Shown here: positions 8,109 through 16,633 of the stretch, one piece after another
Layout of the letters: each line of letters begins with the position of its first letter
Numbering within the stretch: position 1 is the stretch's first letter
NCBI GenBank assembly: GCA_020634975.1
Contig: JACKAQ010000001.1
Location: 2,294,001 to 2,358,000, forward strand
Origin: JACKAQ01 sp020634975 [NCBI: Calditrichia bacterium]
GTDB taxonomy: Bacteria; Calditrichota; Calditrichia; RBG-13-44-9
Direction of reading: 5' to 3'
Length of the DNA stretch: 64,000 bases
Translations under genes and position numbers: made by a program
Notes under the pieces: generated by a model
The model's database searches: none
The model's input: only the letters and a program-made list of their open reading frames with translations
Told to the model about the DNA's origin: nothing

Positions 8109-8979
8109 CCACCCCAGAAAATTGTTGCTGATACCGCTGCACCCGTTCAATATATTTCCGGGTTTCCGGAAATGGCGGAACACCATTGTGTTTGCGAACA
8201 TTGCCCGGACCGGCGTTGTAACCGGCGAGCGCCAGTTCTTCATTGCCATCATAAGAACGCAGCAAGCGCGAGAGGTATTTCGCCCCGCCGTCGATGTTTT
8301 CCGCCGGATCGAACGAATTCTTCACTTTTAGCCAATCCGCTGTGCCGTCCATTAATTGCATCAAGCCTTTGGCGCCTTTGTGCGAAACCGCCTGCGGGTT
8401 GCCCGCAGATTCTGCAGCGATGACCGCTTTCAACAAATTTTCATCCACATTATATTTGCGGGATGCCGCTTCGATTTCCGGCTGAAATGAAGCAATTCGT
8501 AGATTTAGCGGCATATCCAAATATTTGTTTTCATTTGGTTTCGTCAAATTTGCGTCGATTGGTTTGAATGATGTTGTTGCTGATGCCGAAATTTCGCTAT
8601 CGACAGATTTGGGGAGTTTTAATCGCGGCAGCTCCAAATGGCGTTCGGGCGTTGTGATTTTTGCGAGCTCCGAAGTGCCGGCAAGTTGCTGCATCATTGC
8701 CTCCGAAATGCCCAGATTACTGCTGGTGGCAATTTGTTTGGACAATTCCTGATCGAACATCGATTCCATAATTTCGCCGCCCAAACCGGATTCTGTCAAA
8801 CCGGATTTCATGATGGTCTGACGCATGGTTTTCAGCATCAGATTTACAAAAATCGCCTCAAAATCGTTGGCGGCTTTTTGCATCGCTTCCGCACTGCGAC
8901 CGTTTTTCGGCATATCCGCGGTTGGGTTTGCCAGCAGCGCATCGTTGGTTGATATCGTAAATTTGCTAAAATCAGACAT
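8101..8979 (-). CDS. flgJ: FlgJ: rod-binding domain fused to a lytic transglycosylase
   Basis: The N-terminal 105 residues form the FlgJ/rod-binding domain ([20 protein letters not shown], then [21 protein letters not shown]). After a roughly 60-residue linker, residues about 165-288 form an SLT lysozyme-like domain with catalytic Glu190 (AAESAGNP), GAKGLMQLM and [10 protein letters not shown]. It would cap the growing rod and open peptidoglycan for it in the periplasm. In enterobacteria the second domain is a glucosaminidase instead. ATG 8979 is preferred over TTG 8985 because AAGGGG lies at correct spacing from it. Last gene of the flgF-flgJ operon. Confidence 0.92.
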   Translation of the reverse strand: MSDFSKFTISTNDALLANPTADMPKNGRSAEAMQKAANDFEAIFVNLMLKTMRQTIMKSGLTESGLGGEIMESMFDQELSKQIATSSNLGISEAMMQQLAGTSELAKITTPERHLELPRLKLPKSVDSEISASATTSFKPIDANLTKPNENKYLDMPLNLRIASFQPEIEAASRKYNVDENLLKAVIAAESAGNPQAVSHKGAKGLMQLMDGTADWLKVKNSFDPAENIDGGAKYLSRLLRSYDGNEELALAGYNAGPGNVRKHNGVPPFPETRKYIERVQRYQQQFSGVEK

Positions 8980-9000
8980 TTTCAATCACCCCTTTTTGGA

Positions 9001-10167
9001 TTACATCACCACAATTTCGGCTTTCAGGGAGCCGGCAATTTTCAGCGCCTGCAGCACAGCAATAATATCGCGCGGCATAATGCCGATGTTGTTGAGCGCC
9101 TGGGCAACTTCCTGAACGGTGGTTACATTGTCGATGGTGACAACCTGGCCTTCATCCTGATAAACCGTTGCCTGCGAGTTGGGAATTACGGTAGTTTGTC
9201 CCTGCGAAAAGGGTGCCGGCTGCGAAACAATTGGATTGGAGCGAATTTCCACGCTCAAATTGCCGTGCGCGATAGCTGCGGGCATGATGGCAACTGTTCC
9301 GCCTATGACGATGGTTCCGGTGCGTTCGTTGATGACCACTTTTGCGGAAACATCCGGCGTTACGGTGAGTTGCTCCATTTCCGCCAAAAACGCGTATGTG
9401 CCGCCGGGACGGCGATAATTGCCCGGTAATTGAACGCCGATGGCATACGGACTGGTTGGCAATGCCGTGTTAGCGCCAAATTTGCGATTGAGCGCTTCCA
9501 CAACCCGTTGGGTGGTGGTCAAATCTTTTTCGATGAGCGAAAAATTCAGGTTTTCACCAGTGGGAAAATCGCCTTCGAGATCAATTTTCAGTGCGGCGCC
9601 CTGCGGGATTCGCCCAACCAGTGTGTGGTTTTGGCGAACGCCGCCACCGCCGCTGGTTTCTACGGAAAATCCGCCGACGGTCAACGGACCTTGTGCCATT
9701 GCGATGACCGTGCCGTCTGCTTTTGACAGCGGCGTCATGATCAGTACGCCGCCTTCCAGCGTTTTGGCATCGCCAACGGACGATACAGTGATGTCAATTA
9801 AATCACCGCGACGTGCGTATGAAGGCACATCTGCGGTGAGCATCACAGCAGCAACGTTACGCGGCTTGACACTTTCTACCGGAACGGTTACGCCAAATTT
9901 CTGGAGCATGTTCACAACCGATTGGGTGGTGAACTGGCTGCGCTTGCTATCGCCGGTGCCGTTTAAACCGATGACCAATCCATATCCGATGAGCTGATGC
10001 CGCTCAATACCTTGCAGTCGCATCATATCTTTTAATCGCACTTGTGCGGTCGCATTTATGGAAAATCCCATAAAAAATACGCACGCCAAAAGTGCTGAAA
10101 ATATTGGACTTGGCGCATTTTTCTTTTGGAGCCACCGGCTTAATATTTCAATTATACGGGTTAACAT
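9001..10167 (-). CDS. flgI: Flagellar P-ring protein FlgI
   Basis: A 388-residue FlgI with an N-terminal signal segment (about residues 22-42, ending NATAQ) and the family signature from VRLKDMMRLQGIERHQLIGYGLVIGLNGTGDS onward; the C-terminus has GIMPRDIIAVLQALK. FlgI forms the ring around the distal rod in the peptidoglycan layer. The presence of P- and L-ring genes implies an outer membrane. AGGTGG lies ten bases before the ATG. It sits between flgH and flgJ, the usual order. Confidence 0.97.
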   Translation of the reverse strand: MLTRIIEILSRWLQKKNAPSPIFSALLACVFFMGFSINATAQVRLKDMMRLQGIERHQLIGYGLVIGLNGTGDSKRSQFTTQSVVNMLQKFGVTVPVESVKPRNVAAVMLTADVPSYARRGDLIDITVSSVGDAKTLEGGVLIMTPLSKADGTVIAMAQGPLTVGGFSVETSGGGGVRQNHTLVGRIPQGAALKIDLEGDFPTGENLNFSLIEKDLTTTQRVVEALNRKFGANTALPTSPYAIGVQLPGNYRRPGGTYAFLAEMEQLTVTPDVSAKVVINERTGTIVIGGTVAIMPAAIAHGNLSVEIRSNPIVSQPAPFSQGQTTVIPNSQATVYQDEGQVVTIDNVTTVQEVAQALNNIGIMPRDIIAVLQALKIAGSLKAEIVVM

Positions 10168-10213
10168 TTTATTCTACCACCTTCCAAAAATCCTTTTTTT
10201 CAAACCTCACCAA

Positions 10214-10792
10214 CTAAAACAACCATTGCAAAAAACGGGTGATAACACCGGGCTTTTGCGCCCGGGCAACCTCGCCTTTGCCTTTGTAAATGATGTGTGC
10301 ATCGTAAATATTGTAGGAAAAAACCGTGTTATCCGCCATGATGTCTTCCGGGCGGACAGCGCCTTCCAGCGAGTAAACTTCTTTTTCGTTGTTGGTTTCG
10401 ACAACGCGTTTGCCTTCGATGACGTAATCGCCGGCGTCGTTTACACCAACAATTCGTGCGGCAATTTTGGCACGCAGCGAGCCTTTACGAGAGGTGCGCG
10501 CATCGCCTTTAAAATCATTTTGCGTTTTGCCGTTGATGCCAAACTCCGGCAAAAATTGCAACATGCCGGTGCCTTTTTCGATGCCGACGTTGTTGGTTGT
10601 CTGCTTTTTGGACTCGGTTTTTGCTTCGTTGCTGGCTTGCGAAAACTCCATTACCAGAACGGTGATGCCTTTGCCAACTTTGTTGGCTTTATTGTCCGTA
10701 AACAGGCTCATACTTTTGCCCATATCCTGCTGGGCGTTTGCCGCGATGCTGACGAGTAACAGCGCGATGCTCAAAAATTGTGTTTTTTTCAT
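10214..10792 (-). CDS. flgH: Flagellar L-ring protein FlgH (no lipobox)
   Basis: A FlgH family protein of 192 residues: MKKTQFLSIALLLVSIAANAQ signal, the GKGITVLVMEFSQASNEA block, then the SLRAKIAARIVGVNDAGDYVIEGKR and LEGAVRPEDIM motifs of the L-ring subunit. It would form the outer-membrane bushing around the rod. GAGG nine bases before ATG 10792 makes that start better than the longer TTG/ATG frame at 10807. Unlike enterobacterial FlgH, the mature N-terminus has no cysteine, so it is probably not lipidated. It lies between flgA and flgI. Confidence 0.94.
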   Translation of the reverse strand: MKKTQFLSIALLLVSIAANAQQDMGKSMSLFTDNKANKVGKGITVLVMEFSQASNEAKTESKKQTTNNVGIEKGTGMLQFLPEFGINGKTQNDFKGDARTSRKGSLRAKIAARIVGVNDAGDYVIEGKRVVETNNEKEVYSLEGAVRPEDIMADNTVFSYNIYDAHIIYKGKGEVARAQKPGVITRFLQWLF

Positions 10793-10844
10793 ACCGTAAA
10801 ACCTCAAAAATATTTGTTCAACTATTTGTTATCATTCGGTTTAG

Positions 10845-11576
10845 CTATGGAATTAATGCTGCTGTCGTTTCCGATTCGATGCGAGCGCGATAGCGTTTTC
10901 TGCCATCTGCACCCATGCACCAAATTTCCTCGCCGGCGCCGCCATCCTGCTGCGCGCGCGCCTGCAACTCCACCTGAATGGCGCCCGTATCGTATCGCAG
11001 TGTGATCAGATCGCCACGGGCAACCAGCGGAATTGCTTCGATCATTTCTGTGGTGAGAATGGCGCCGTTGCGCACAAACCGGCGGGTTTGCTGATTCGCC
11101 AGCGATGCATCGGCCAGCAGCGGATCGCCGGAAACGGCGGTAATTTCTTCTTCTGCGATGGTAAACTGCTGCGGGTTAAGCGGCGTTTTGGATGAGATAT
11201 TCTCATTGGAAACAAATACTTGCGCAAATACGCGAACTCGCAGCGAATAACTCAATCGCCGGATCACGCGACCGTTGTGATAGGCTTCGATACGCACGAT
11301 GGTCTGGCTGCGCGGCAACGAATTTCTGCCGTAATGCACGGCAATCGAATCGATATCCTGCCCGATTTTCCACACCGGAATATCGCTGATCCATTCGGTT
11401 TCGAAACGCGCCGGTTGGTTGATGTAACAGCTTTCGAGAAACGCATTGATTTTTTGGCGAATTTCGTGCTGTCCGACAATCACCGATTCAGTTTGTGCGA
11501 AAACCGCGCTGCCAATCAGCAAAGCGGTTAGGCAGAAAGCCAGCAAGTTGCTGTATTTATTGAAAATCCGCTTCAT
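10845..11576 (-). CDS. flgA: Flagellar P-ring assembly chaperone FlgA
   Basis: A 243-residue FlgA: signal peptide (to about residue 28, VFAQ), an N-terminal domain, and a C-terminal SAF domain with the PLNPQQFTIAEEEI and RRFVRNGAILTTEMIEAIPLVARGDLITLRY segments that identify FlgA. It helps FlgI polymerise in the periplasm. Its ATG shares a base with the flgG stop (TAATG), so translation is coupled. Length is normal for the family. Confidence 0.93.
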   Translation of the reverse strand: MKRIFNKYSNLLAFCLTALLIGSAVFAQTESVIVGQHEIRQKINAFLESCYINQPARFETEWISDIPVWKIGQDIDSIAVHYGRNSLPRSQTIVRIEAYHNGRVIRRLSYSLRVRVFAQVFVSNENISSKTPLNPQQFTIAEEEITAVSGDPLLADASLANQQTRRFVRNGAILTTEMIEAIPLVARGDLITLRYDTGAIQVELQARAQQDGGAGEEIWCMGADGRKRYRARIESETTAALIP

Positions 11577-12361
11577 TACTTCAGACGGTTTTCGATGTCA
11601 TACATTTCTTCGGCGGTGCGAATGGCTTTGGAGTTGATTTCGTATGCGCGCTGTGCGGCGATCATCGCAACCATTTCTTCGACAACATCCACGTTGGATG
11701 CTTCCAGAAATCCCTGCGCCAGCGATCCCAAACCTTCGGTGCCGGGAATGCCGGAAAACGGCGTGCCGGAAGCTGCAGTTTCGCGATAGAGGTTATGCCC
11801 CATCGATTCCAAACCGGCGGGGTTGATGAATCGCGCCAGCTCCAGTTGCCCGATTTGCGAAAACTGGGTTTCGCCAAAACTGAGCACTTCTACCTGCCCG
11901 TCGGCACGAATGACGATTTGTTGTGCATCTTCGGGAATCGTTAACTCCGGTTCAACCACATAACCGTCTGTAGTTACGATTAATCCGTCCGACGAGATTT
12001 TCAGCGCGCCATCGCGGGTGTATGCAGCGTTGCCGTCCGGCATGCGCACCATCATAAATCCGTCACCCTGAATGGCGATATCCAGCGGATTTTCCGTTAC
12101 GGTAATTGCCCCTTGCGCAAAACTTTTATTTGTGGCAACCGCGCGGGAGCCGTTGCCCAATTGCAACGGAACAGGACGATTTTGGGCGCCTTCGGTGGGT
12201 TCACCGGCATCGCGGATGCTTTCGTACAGCAAATCCTGAAAATTGATGGCGCTTTTTTTGAATCCGGTGGTGTTTACGTTGGCGAGATTGTTCGCAATTA
12301 CATCGATGTATAGCTTTTGGGCTTGCATGCCCGATGCCGCTACATATAGCACTTTATCCAT
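11576..12361 (-). CDS. flgG: Flagellar distal rod protein FlgG
   Basis: A 261-residue rod protein with the conserved N-terminus (ASGMQAQKLYIDVIANNLANVNTTGFKKS) and C-terminus (GFLEASNVDVVEEMVAMIAAQRAYEINSKAIRTAEEM), both forming the coiled-coil core of the rod, and the ENPLDIAIQGDGFMMV signature. Length matches the canonical 260 residues of FlgG. It overlaps flgA by one base and follows flgF by about 80 bp. Confidence 0.96.
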   Translation of the reverse strand: MDKVLYVAASGMQAQKLYIDVIANNLANVNTTGFKKSAINFQDLLYESIRDAGEPTEGAQNRPVPLQLGNGSRAVATNKSFAQGAITVTENPLDIAIQGDGFMMVRMPDGNAAYTRDGALKISSDGLIVTTDGYVVEPELTIPEDAQQIVIRADGQVEVLSFGETQFSQIGQLELARFINPAGLESMGHNLYRETAASGTPFSGIPGTEGLGSLAQGFLEASNVDVVEEMVAMIAAQRAYEINSKAIRTAEEMYDIENRLK

Positions 12362-12441
12362 GTCAGAACCTCCAGTTCTTAAAAAATGTTGCGTCCAGCC
12401 GGGCGAATGCTACGCCCTTTATGTCAAATAATAATAGTCGC

Positions 12442-13161
12442 TTACGGGCGACCGGTCTGGTTGATCAACTTGTCCAGCGTGTTGTCTTGTGTGTTGATCA
12501 CTTTTTGTCCCAGTTCGTATTCCCGGTTAATTTCGATCATATTCACCATTTCCATCACCGGGTCCACGTTGCTCAATTCCAGATATCCGGCCCTAAGATC
12601 AATTTCTTCGTTAGGTAAATCGGTGGCTCCGGCGGTTCCCGCTTTAAAATAGGCATCGCCAATGCGTTCCAGTTGCTGCGGATCTTCGAATGTAGCGATG
12701 CGCAAACGACCGACACTTTGCCCATCCACGATAATTTCGCCTTTTTCGTTGAAGCGCACTTCGCCGCCGGCAATCTGAATTTCACCGCCGTCTGTCACAA
12801 CGCTGTGACCGTCGATGGTGACCAAACGTCCTTCGCCATCCAGTTGAAAACTGCCGTTACGGGAAAAATATTCGCCGTCTTCCCCCTGAATCACAAAAAA
12901 ACCTTCGCCGTTGATGGCGACATCCAGCGGATTATCGGTGCGTTGCATGGTTCCGAGGCTGAAATCCACGTTGGAGCTGCCGGGCAGCCGATTGGCATCG
13001 GCTTCGCCAGTATCGGCAAGCGCTTCGGCCAGTTTGTGGAAGAAAACACCATCTTTTTTGTACCCGACGGTGTTGATATTTGCGAGATTATTTGTGGAAA
13101 CATCCAACCGGCGTTGCTGGATAATCATCCCTGTTTTATTGAGATAAATACTGTTAATCAT
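12442..13161 (-). CDS. flgF: Flagellar proximal rod protein FlgF
   Basis: A rod protein of 239 residues (from ATG 13161) with the N-terminal QQRRLDVSTNNLANINTVGYKKD and the DNPLDVAINGEGFFVIQGEDG block, and a C-terminal VDPVMEMVNMIEINREYELGQKVI. Slightly shorter than and directly upstream of flgG, which identifies it as FlgF. GTG 13167 is an alternative start; AAGGA lies ten bases before ATG and four before GTG. First rod gene of the operon, 33 bp after the HDOD-GAF gene. Confidence 0.92.
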   Translation of the reverse strand: MINSIYLNKTGMIIQQRRLDVSTNNLANINTVGYKKDGVFFHKLAEALADTGEADANRLPGSSNVDFSLGTMQRTDNPLDVAINGEGFFVIQGEDGEYFSRNGSFQLDGEGRLVTIDGHSVVTDGGEIQIAGGEVRFNEKGEIIVDGQSVGRLRIATFEDPQQLERIGDAYFKAGTAGATDLPNEEIDLRAGYLELSNVDPVMEMVNMIEINREYELGQKVINTQDNTLDKLINQTGRP

Positions 13162-13199
13162 GCTCACACTATCCTTTGTGTTGCGTCTATCCCTAAAAA

Positions 13200-14618
13200 T
13201 TATTCGACAAAACGGAAGAGGCGACCGACATATTCGCTGGCAACTTCCAGAAAATATTGTTCGTTATCGCCATATTGGCCGTCCTGAAAACAGCCAACTA
13301 CCATTACGCCAGAAAATGAGTTACCCGTTACTATCGGCACACCTAAAAATGAGTTAACCACTTTTTCTGTAATTTTTGAATTTCTTTCCGCATTGCTGAT
13401 GAGCAGGGGTTTTTTATTTTGCATGATCCAGCGAACCGCGCCTTTTCCGCGCCGGAAATTGATCATATCCAATGCGCTGGTGGGGTCGCCGTGAGTGAAA
13501 ATCGGTTCCAGTTTGAATGCATCTGCATTCCAGCGGTAAATGCTCAACAGATCCATCCGGATGTTGGATTGCAGCGCCATGCGCATTTTTACGAATGCGT
13601 CGATCCACGAAAGTTGTTTTTCTTCGAGATTGTGTTGCAGCTCGGCGAATCCGTTGATCAGGTTTTCAACGATATCTTTCAGCGATGCCAGTTGAACCTT
13701 GCCCGTGTTGCGTTCGGATTCTTCCTGATACAGGTAGGTGTCTGCTTCTTCGATGGGCATATTCAAAATGTTGATCATGTCATCCAGCGGGAAAGTTGCC
13801 ATTCTGGGATAAACTTTCACAGCTTCCAACCATATCGGGTCTTCTTCAATGGCATCGAAATTCGGTACGGGATGAAGGCTGAATCCCCACAAGTTGGTGA
13901 TTTTATCTGCGAGATAAACAATTGCCCGAAGCGGGTGTTCACGCACATCTTTTGGTGTAACATCGTGGTGGTGGAGCATCACATCGGAAACTTCAGTTGG
14001 CAAATGCCAGCGTTTGGCCAGCCAATAACCGGCTTCCGTATGGGTAAAATTGAGCTGTTCCATTTCCGCATCATACAGCGATGATTGGTTTGTTTCGCTA
14101 TATTCAAACACCGTTTGGTAAAGCTCGTTAAAGAAAATACATAAAATCAATCGACCAAAATCGTGCAGCAATCCGGATGTAAATTCAACATTATCGAAAC
14201 TTATGCCGATATGCTTGCGGATAGCCGAAGCTGTTCTGGCTGTCCCTGATGAGTGTTTCCAAAATTTATCGAAACTAAAATACGGCGATTCTTTCATGTT
14301 CTGGAACATGCTGAGAATGCTCAATTCGACAACCAGATTGTAAATTTCGGTTAACCCTAACATTACAATAGCTTGCTGAATATTATTCACTTCTCTGGAA
14401 AGGTTGTAATATCCGCTGTTTACGCGTTGCAAAATTTTGGCAACAATCGGCGGATCTTCTTCAATTGCACGCCGCACAGAAACGATCGATGCATTCGGAT
14501 CGCTCAACAACTTGTCCAGCTTAAAATATACACTGGGCATTGTGGGCACATTATCGATGCTTTTTAGCGTGTTCCAAATTTCGATGCGGGTTTTTGAATC
14601 TAGTTTACTTGTCGGCAT
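13200..14618 (-). CDS. HDOD domain protein with C-terminal GAF domain
   Basis: A 472-residue cytoplasmic protein. Residues about 20-220 form an HDOD domain (NVPTMPSVYFKLDKLLSDPNA start; TSGLLHDFGRLIL core), an HD-superfamily fold that usually lacks full phosphodiesterase residues. About 330-470 is GAF-like (WIMQNKKPLLISNAER, then FLGVPIVTGNSFSGVMVVGCF). HDOD proteins commonly couple nutrient, chemotaxis or c-di-GMP signals to motility, and this one lies directly upstream of flgF. It overlaps the lipoprotein gene by 14 bp, so it is read from the same mRNA. Confidence 0.88.
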   Translation of the reverse strand: MPTSKLDSKTRIEIWNTLKSIDNVPTMPSVYFKLDKLLSDPNASIVSVRRAIEEDPPIVAKILQRVNSGYYNLSREVNNIQQAIVMLGLTEIYNLVVELSILSMFQNMKESPYFSFDKFWKHSSGTARTASAIRKHIGISFDNVEFTSGLLHDFGRLILCIFFNELYQTVFEYSETNQSSLYDAEMEQLNFTHTEAGYWLAKRWHLPTEVSDVMLHHHDVTPKDVREHPLRAIVYLADKITNLWGFSLHPVPNFDAIEEDPIWLEAVKVYPRMATFPLDDMINILNMPIEEADTYLYQEESERNTGKVQLASLKDIVENLINGFAELQHNLEEKQLSWIDAFVKMRMALQSNIRMDLLSIYRWNADAFKLEPIFTHGDPTSALDMINFRRGKGAVRWIMQNKKPLLISNAERNSKITEKVVNSFLGVPIVTGNSFSGVMVVGCFQDGQYGDNEQYFLEVASEYVGRLFRFVE

Positions 14619-15279
14619 AAATCATTTTCTCCACAGAATTAATCAATTGGGTAAATAAATCGTCATAAAGCGCGCTGCGCATTTCCTGGCGTTCTGTGGC
14701 CATTACTGCCAGCGATGGATCGGAAGGATCGTAATCGATAACTTGCAGATTGCCGCGTCGCTTTTTTTGGGTCAGCACGCGTCGGATATCGACCCAGCGT
14801 TTTTCCTGCGTATCGTATAGCCTAAATTCCAGCTCTGCCACAATTTTCAGGGAGGGTGCATACAGCATAAACGGCACAACAGAGCCTTTTGCGGTTCGTT
14901 CAACTTCCCGGAGGAATACGCCGGTTAAAATCCAACGTGGTAAATTGTTTGATGAAGTGATTGCGCCGGCGGTACTGTCTGTTTTGCTGGAATCTGTATT
15001 GGTTTGGATTTGCGGCATATCGAAATTTGCCATTTCGTCCAGAATGAGCAATTGGGAATTTTCCTGAACGGGGATAATCCGGAAACGCCCGCTTTGGTGC
15101 AGGCTGCGAAACAACCGCTGGTTGAGTTCTTCCGGAAAGCGGGTCATTTTGTCCGATGCGAATGGTACAATGCCCAGCGAAACCGGATTTTTTGCTGGTA
15201 GCCGGTGTCCGCCACAGGCTGTGAGGAGCATTGCCAACAGCATCGGCACTATTTTTTTATGGTTCAGTATGCCTTTCAT
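14605..15279 (-). CDS. Lipoprotein of unknown function in the flagellar operon
   Basis: A 224-residue protein with a type II signal peptide (MLLAMLLTAC, Cys22). The mature part starts VSLGIVPFASDKMTRFPEELNQRLFRSLHQSGRFRIIP, a pattern shared with lipoproteins that fold like the CsgG/FlgT/FlgO periplasmic domain. The gene lies between two HDOD genes and upstream of the rod genes. A role in the flagellar outer-membrane complex is plausible from position and fold resemblance only. It overlaps the next gene by 14 bp. Confidence 0.7.
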   Translation of the reverse strand: MKGILNHKKIVPMLLAMLLTACGGHRLPAKNPVSLGIVPFASDKMTRFPEELNQRLFRSLHQSGRFRIIPVQENSQLLILDEMANFDMPQIQTNTDSSKTDSTAGAITSSNNLPRWILTGVFLREVERTAKGSVVPFMLYAPSLKIVAELEFRLYDTQEKRWVDIRRVLTQKKRRGNLQVIDYDPSDPSLAVMATERQEMRSALYDDLFTQLINSVEKMIYADK

Positions 15280-15294
15280 GGTCGCAATCTTCGG

Positions 15295-16182
15295 TTAAAT
15301 ACTGATCAATTTGCCGATGGATGCGTTGCGATCCATTTCAGAATTAAGTTCTGTCAAAAATTCTTCCAGATCAAAATTTGCACAATCAGGATATGCTTTT
15401 GTCAACGTTCTCCAGGATGGTAATTTTTGTAAACTGGAAACATTTCCGTTGTTATCGGGGAATTCCCAATATTTTGCCAATTGATTTGCCAAATTGATCA
15501 TGCTTACCATTTCGCGATAATCCGGTGCTTGATCCGGTATGTGGTGGTATTGGATCGACATAACAATCGAACCCGGGAAATTCCAACGTTCCAGCAGCGC
15601 CGCGCCGATATCCGCATGGGTGCAATCCATGTGCTTTTTCTCAATTTCAACATATGAGCCGCCATTGCGCTTGGCATCTTCAACAATCGCTTTAAAGCGA
15701 TCGCCAAAAAACTGGTCCATCACAATTTTGCCGAGATCGTGAATTAATCCGGTGACAAATTCTTCGCCGTTAAAATTGATGTTGAGGGTTGCGCATAATT
15801 TGCGGGCAATTTGTGCCGTCGCAATGGAATGCCGCCAAAACTGATCCCGATTGAAATACGGATTGGGTTTTAGTTGGGCAAATGTGCTATACAGGCTAAT
15901 GGCAATCACAATGTTTGAAACCTGCTTTAGTCCCAACAGCACCAGCGCACGCTGCACACTTTCCACTTTTCCTACTGCGCCCCACAGTGGCGAGTTGGCT
16001 ATTTTGAGAATTTTGACGGTTATCGACGGGTCTTTTTCGATGACGGCTGCAATTTTGCGCATCGAAGAATTTTGACTGCGCATAACTTCGAGAATTTCCG
16101 TGGCAATGTGCGGAAGCGTTGCAACGCTGTCAATTTGGTCTAATTTGGTATCAATTTCGCGAGGTACTTTCACAAACTTCAT
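15295..16182 (-). CDS. HDOD domain protein
   Basis: A 295-residue HDOD protein: the DSVATLPHIATEILEVMRSQNSSMRKIAAVIEKDPSI start and TGLIHDLGKIVMDQFFGDRF core are typical. AGGG lies eight bases before the ATG. It is probably the first gene of the minus-strand unit leading through the lipoprotein and the HDOD-GAF gene into flgF-flgJ. It resembles the first domain of its neighbour, so the two may have arisen by duplication. Its output is probably protein-protein contact rather than catalysis. Confidence 0.88.
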   Translation of the reverse strand: MKFVKVPREIDTKLDQIDSVATLPHIATEILEVMRSQNSSMRKIAAVIEKDPSITVKILKIANSPLWGAVGKVESVQRALVLLGLKQVSNIVIAISLYSTFAQLKPNPYFNRDQFWRHSIATAQIARKLCATLNINFNGEEFVTGLIHDLGKIVMDQFFGDRFKAIVEDAKRNGGSYVEIEKKHMDCTHADIGAALLERWNFPGSIVMSIQYHHIPDQAPDYREMVSMINLANQLAKYWEFPDNNGNVSSLQKLPSWRTLTKAYPDCANFDLEEFLTELNSEMDRNASIGKLISI

Positions 16183-16467
16183 ATTCTATCCCTGAATTTG
16201 AGTCTCATAATTCTTTCTTTACTTCCATTTTGTTAACTGAATTGATTAACGACCATTTTTAAGGGATGATTAGCATTTTCTGTATTTGTGCGGTCCAATT
16301 TTTTGATGTTATTTAGGTTGGATAGTATCGCTCTTTCGGCGTTTCAAAACGTAATTCTACTCTCCATGCGGGTTAGGTAAAAATTGAAAATTTTCAAAAA
16401 AATTAAAAAGGCCTTAAAATTCCCACTAAATGTGGTTATTTTTATCGATGAACAAACAGGTAAGTCA

Positions 16468-16596
16468 ATGAGCATCGCACGCAGCAGAAAAATTTTTATA
16501 TTTCATGAATGGGGCGCATTCAGTGATGCCGCATTGCCTGTACAATATATTTCGCGAGTGTATTAATTTTCCCCTTTCCCAAAGGGGATTTTTTTT
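16468..16596 (+). promoter_or_regulatory. Possible attenuation leader of carA
   Basis: A 32-codon open frame (ATG 16468, AGGTAAG upstream; it also extends in-frame back to 16384) stops at 16564-16566, four bases before a terminator located 38 nt upstream of carA. A U-rich tract in the mRNA (about 16487-16504) precedes it. This resembles pyrBI-type control, in which ribosome/polymerase coupling at U-rich pauses decides termination. No homology supports it; this is a layout argument. Confidence 0.3.
16570..16596 (+). terminator. Terminator upstream of carA
   Basis: CCCCTTT (16571-16577) pairs with AAAGGGG (16581-16587) around a CCC loop, followed by eight T. No large gene precedes it on this strand, so it either ends an unseen small transcript or acts as an attenuator for carA. 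Confidence 0.72.
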
Positions 16597-16633
16597 GTCT
16601 GTTCCCGGAAACAAAATGATGAGGTATATATAA

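Larger units (their letters stand above)
16183..16633. other. Intergenic region between divergent HDOD and carA genes
   Basis: A 451-bp AT-rich stretch. It must hold promoters for both directions, but I see no convincing -35/-10 or sigma-54 box. The right half holds a possible translated leader (ATG 16468) and a factor-independent terminator (16570-16596) before carA. An interrupted palindrome GTTAA...TTAAC lies at 16232-16250. Confidence 0.5.

Noticed and set aside
16384-16467. Extension of the carA leader frame to 60 codons
   Set aside because: The extra N-terminal part is low-complexity Lys/Phe-rich with no ribosome site; the ATG at 16468 is better supported.
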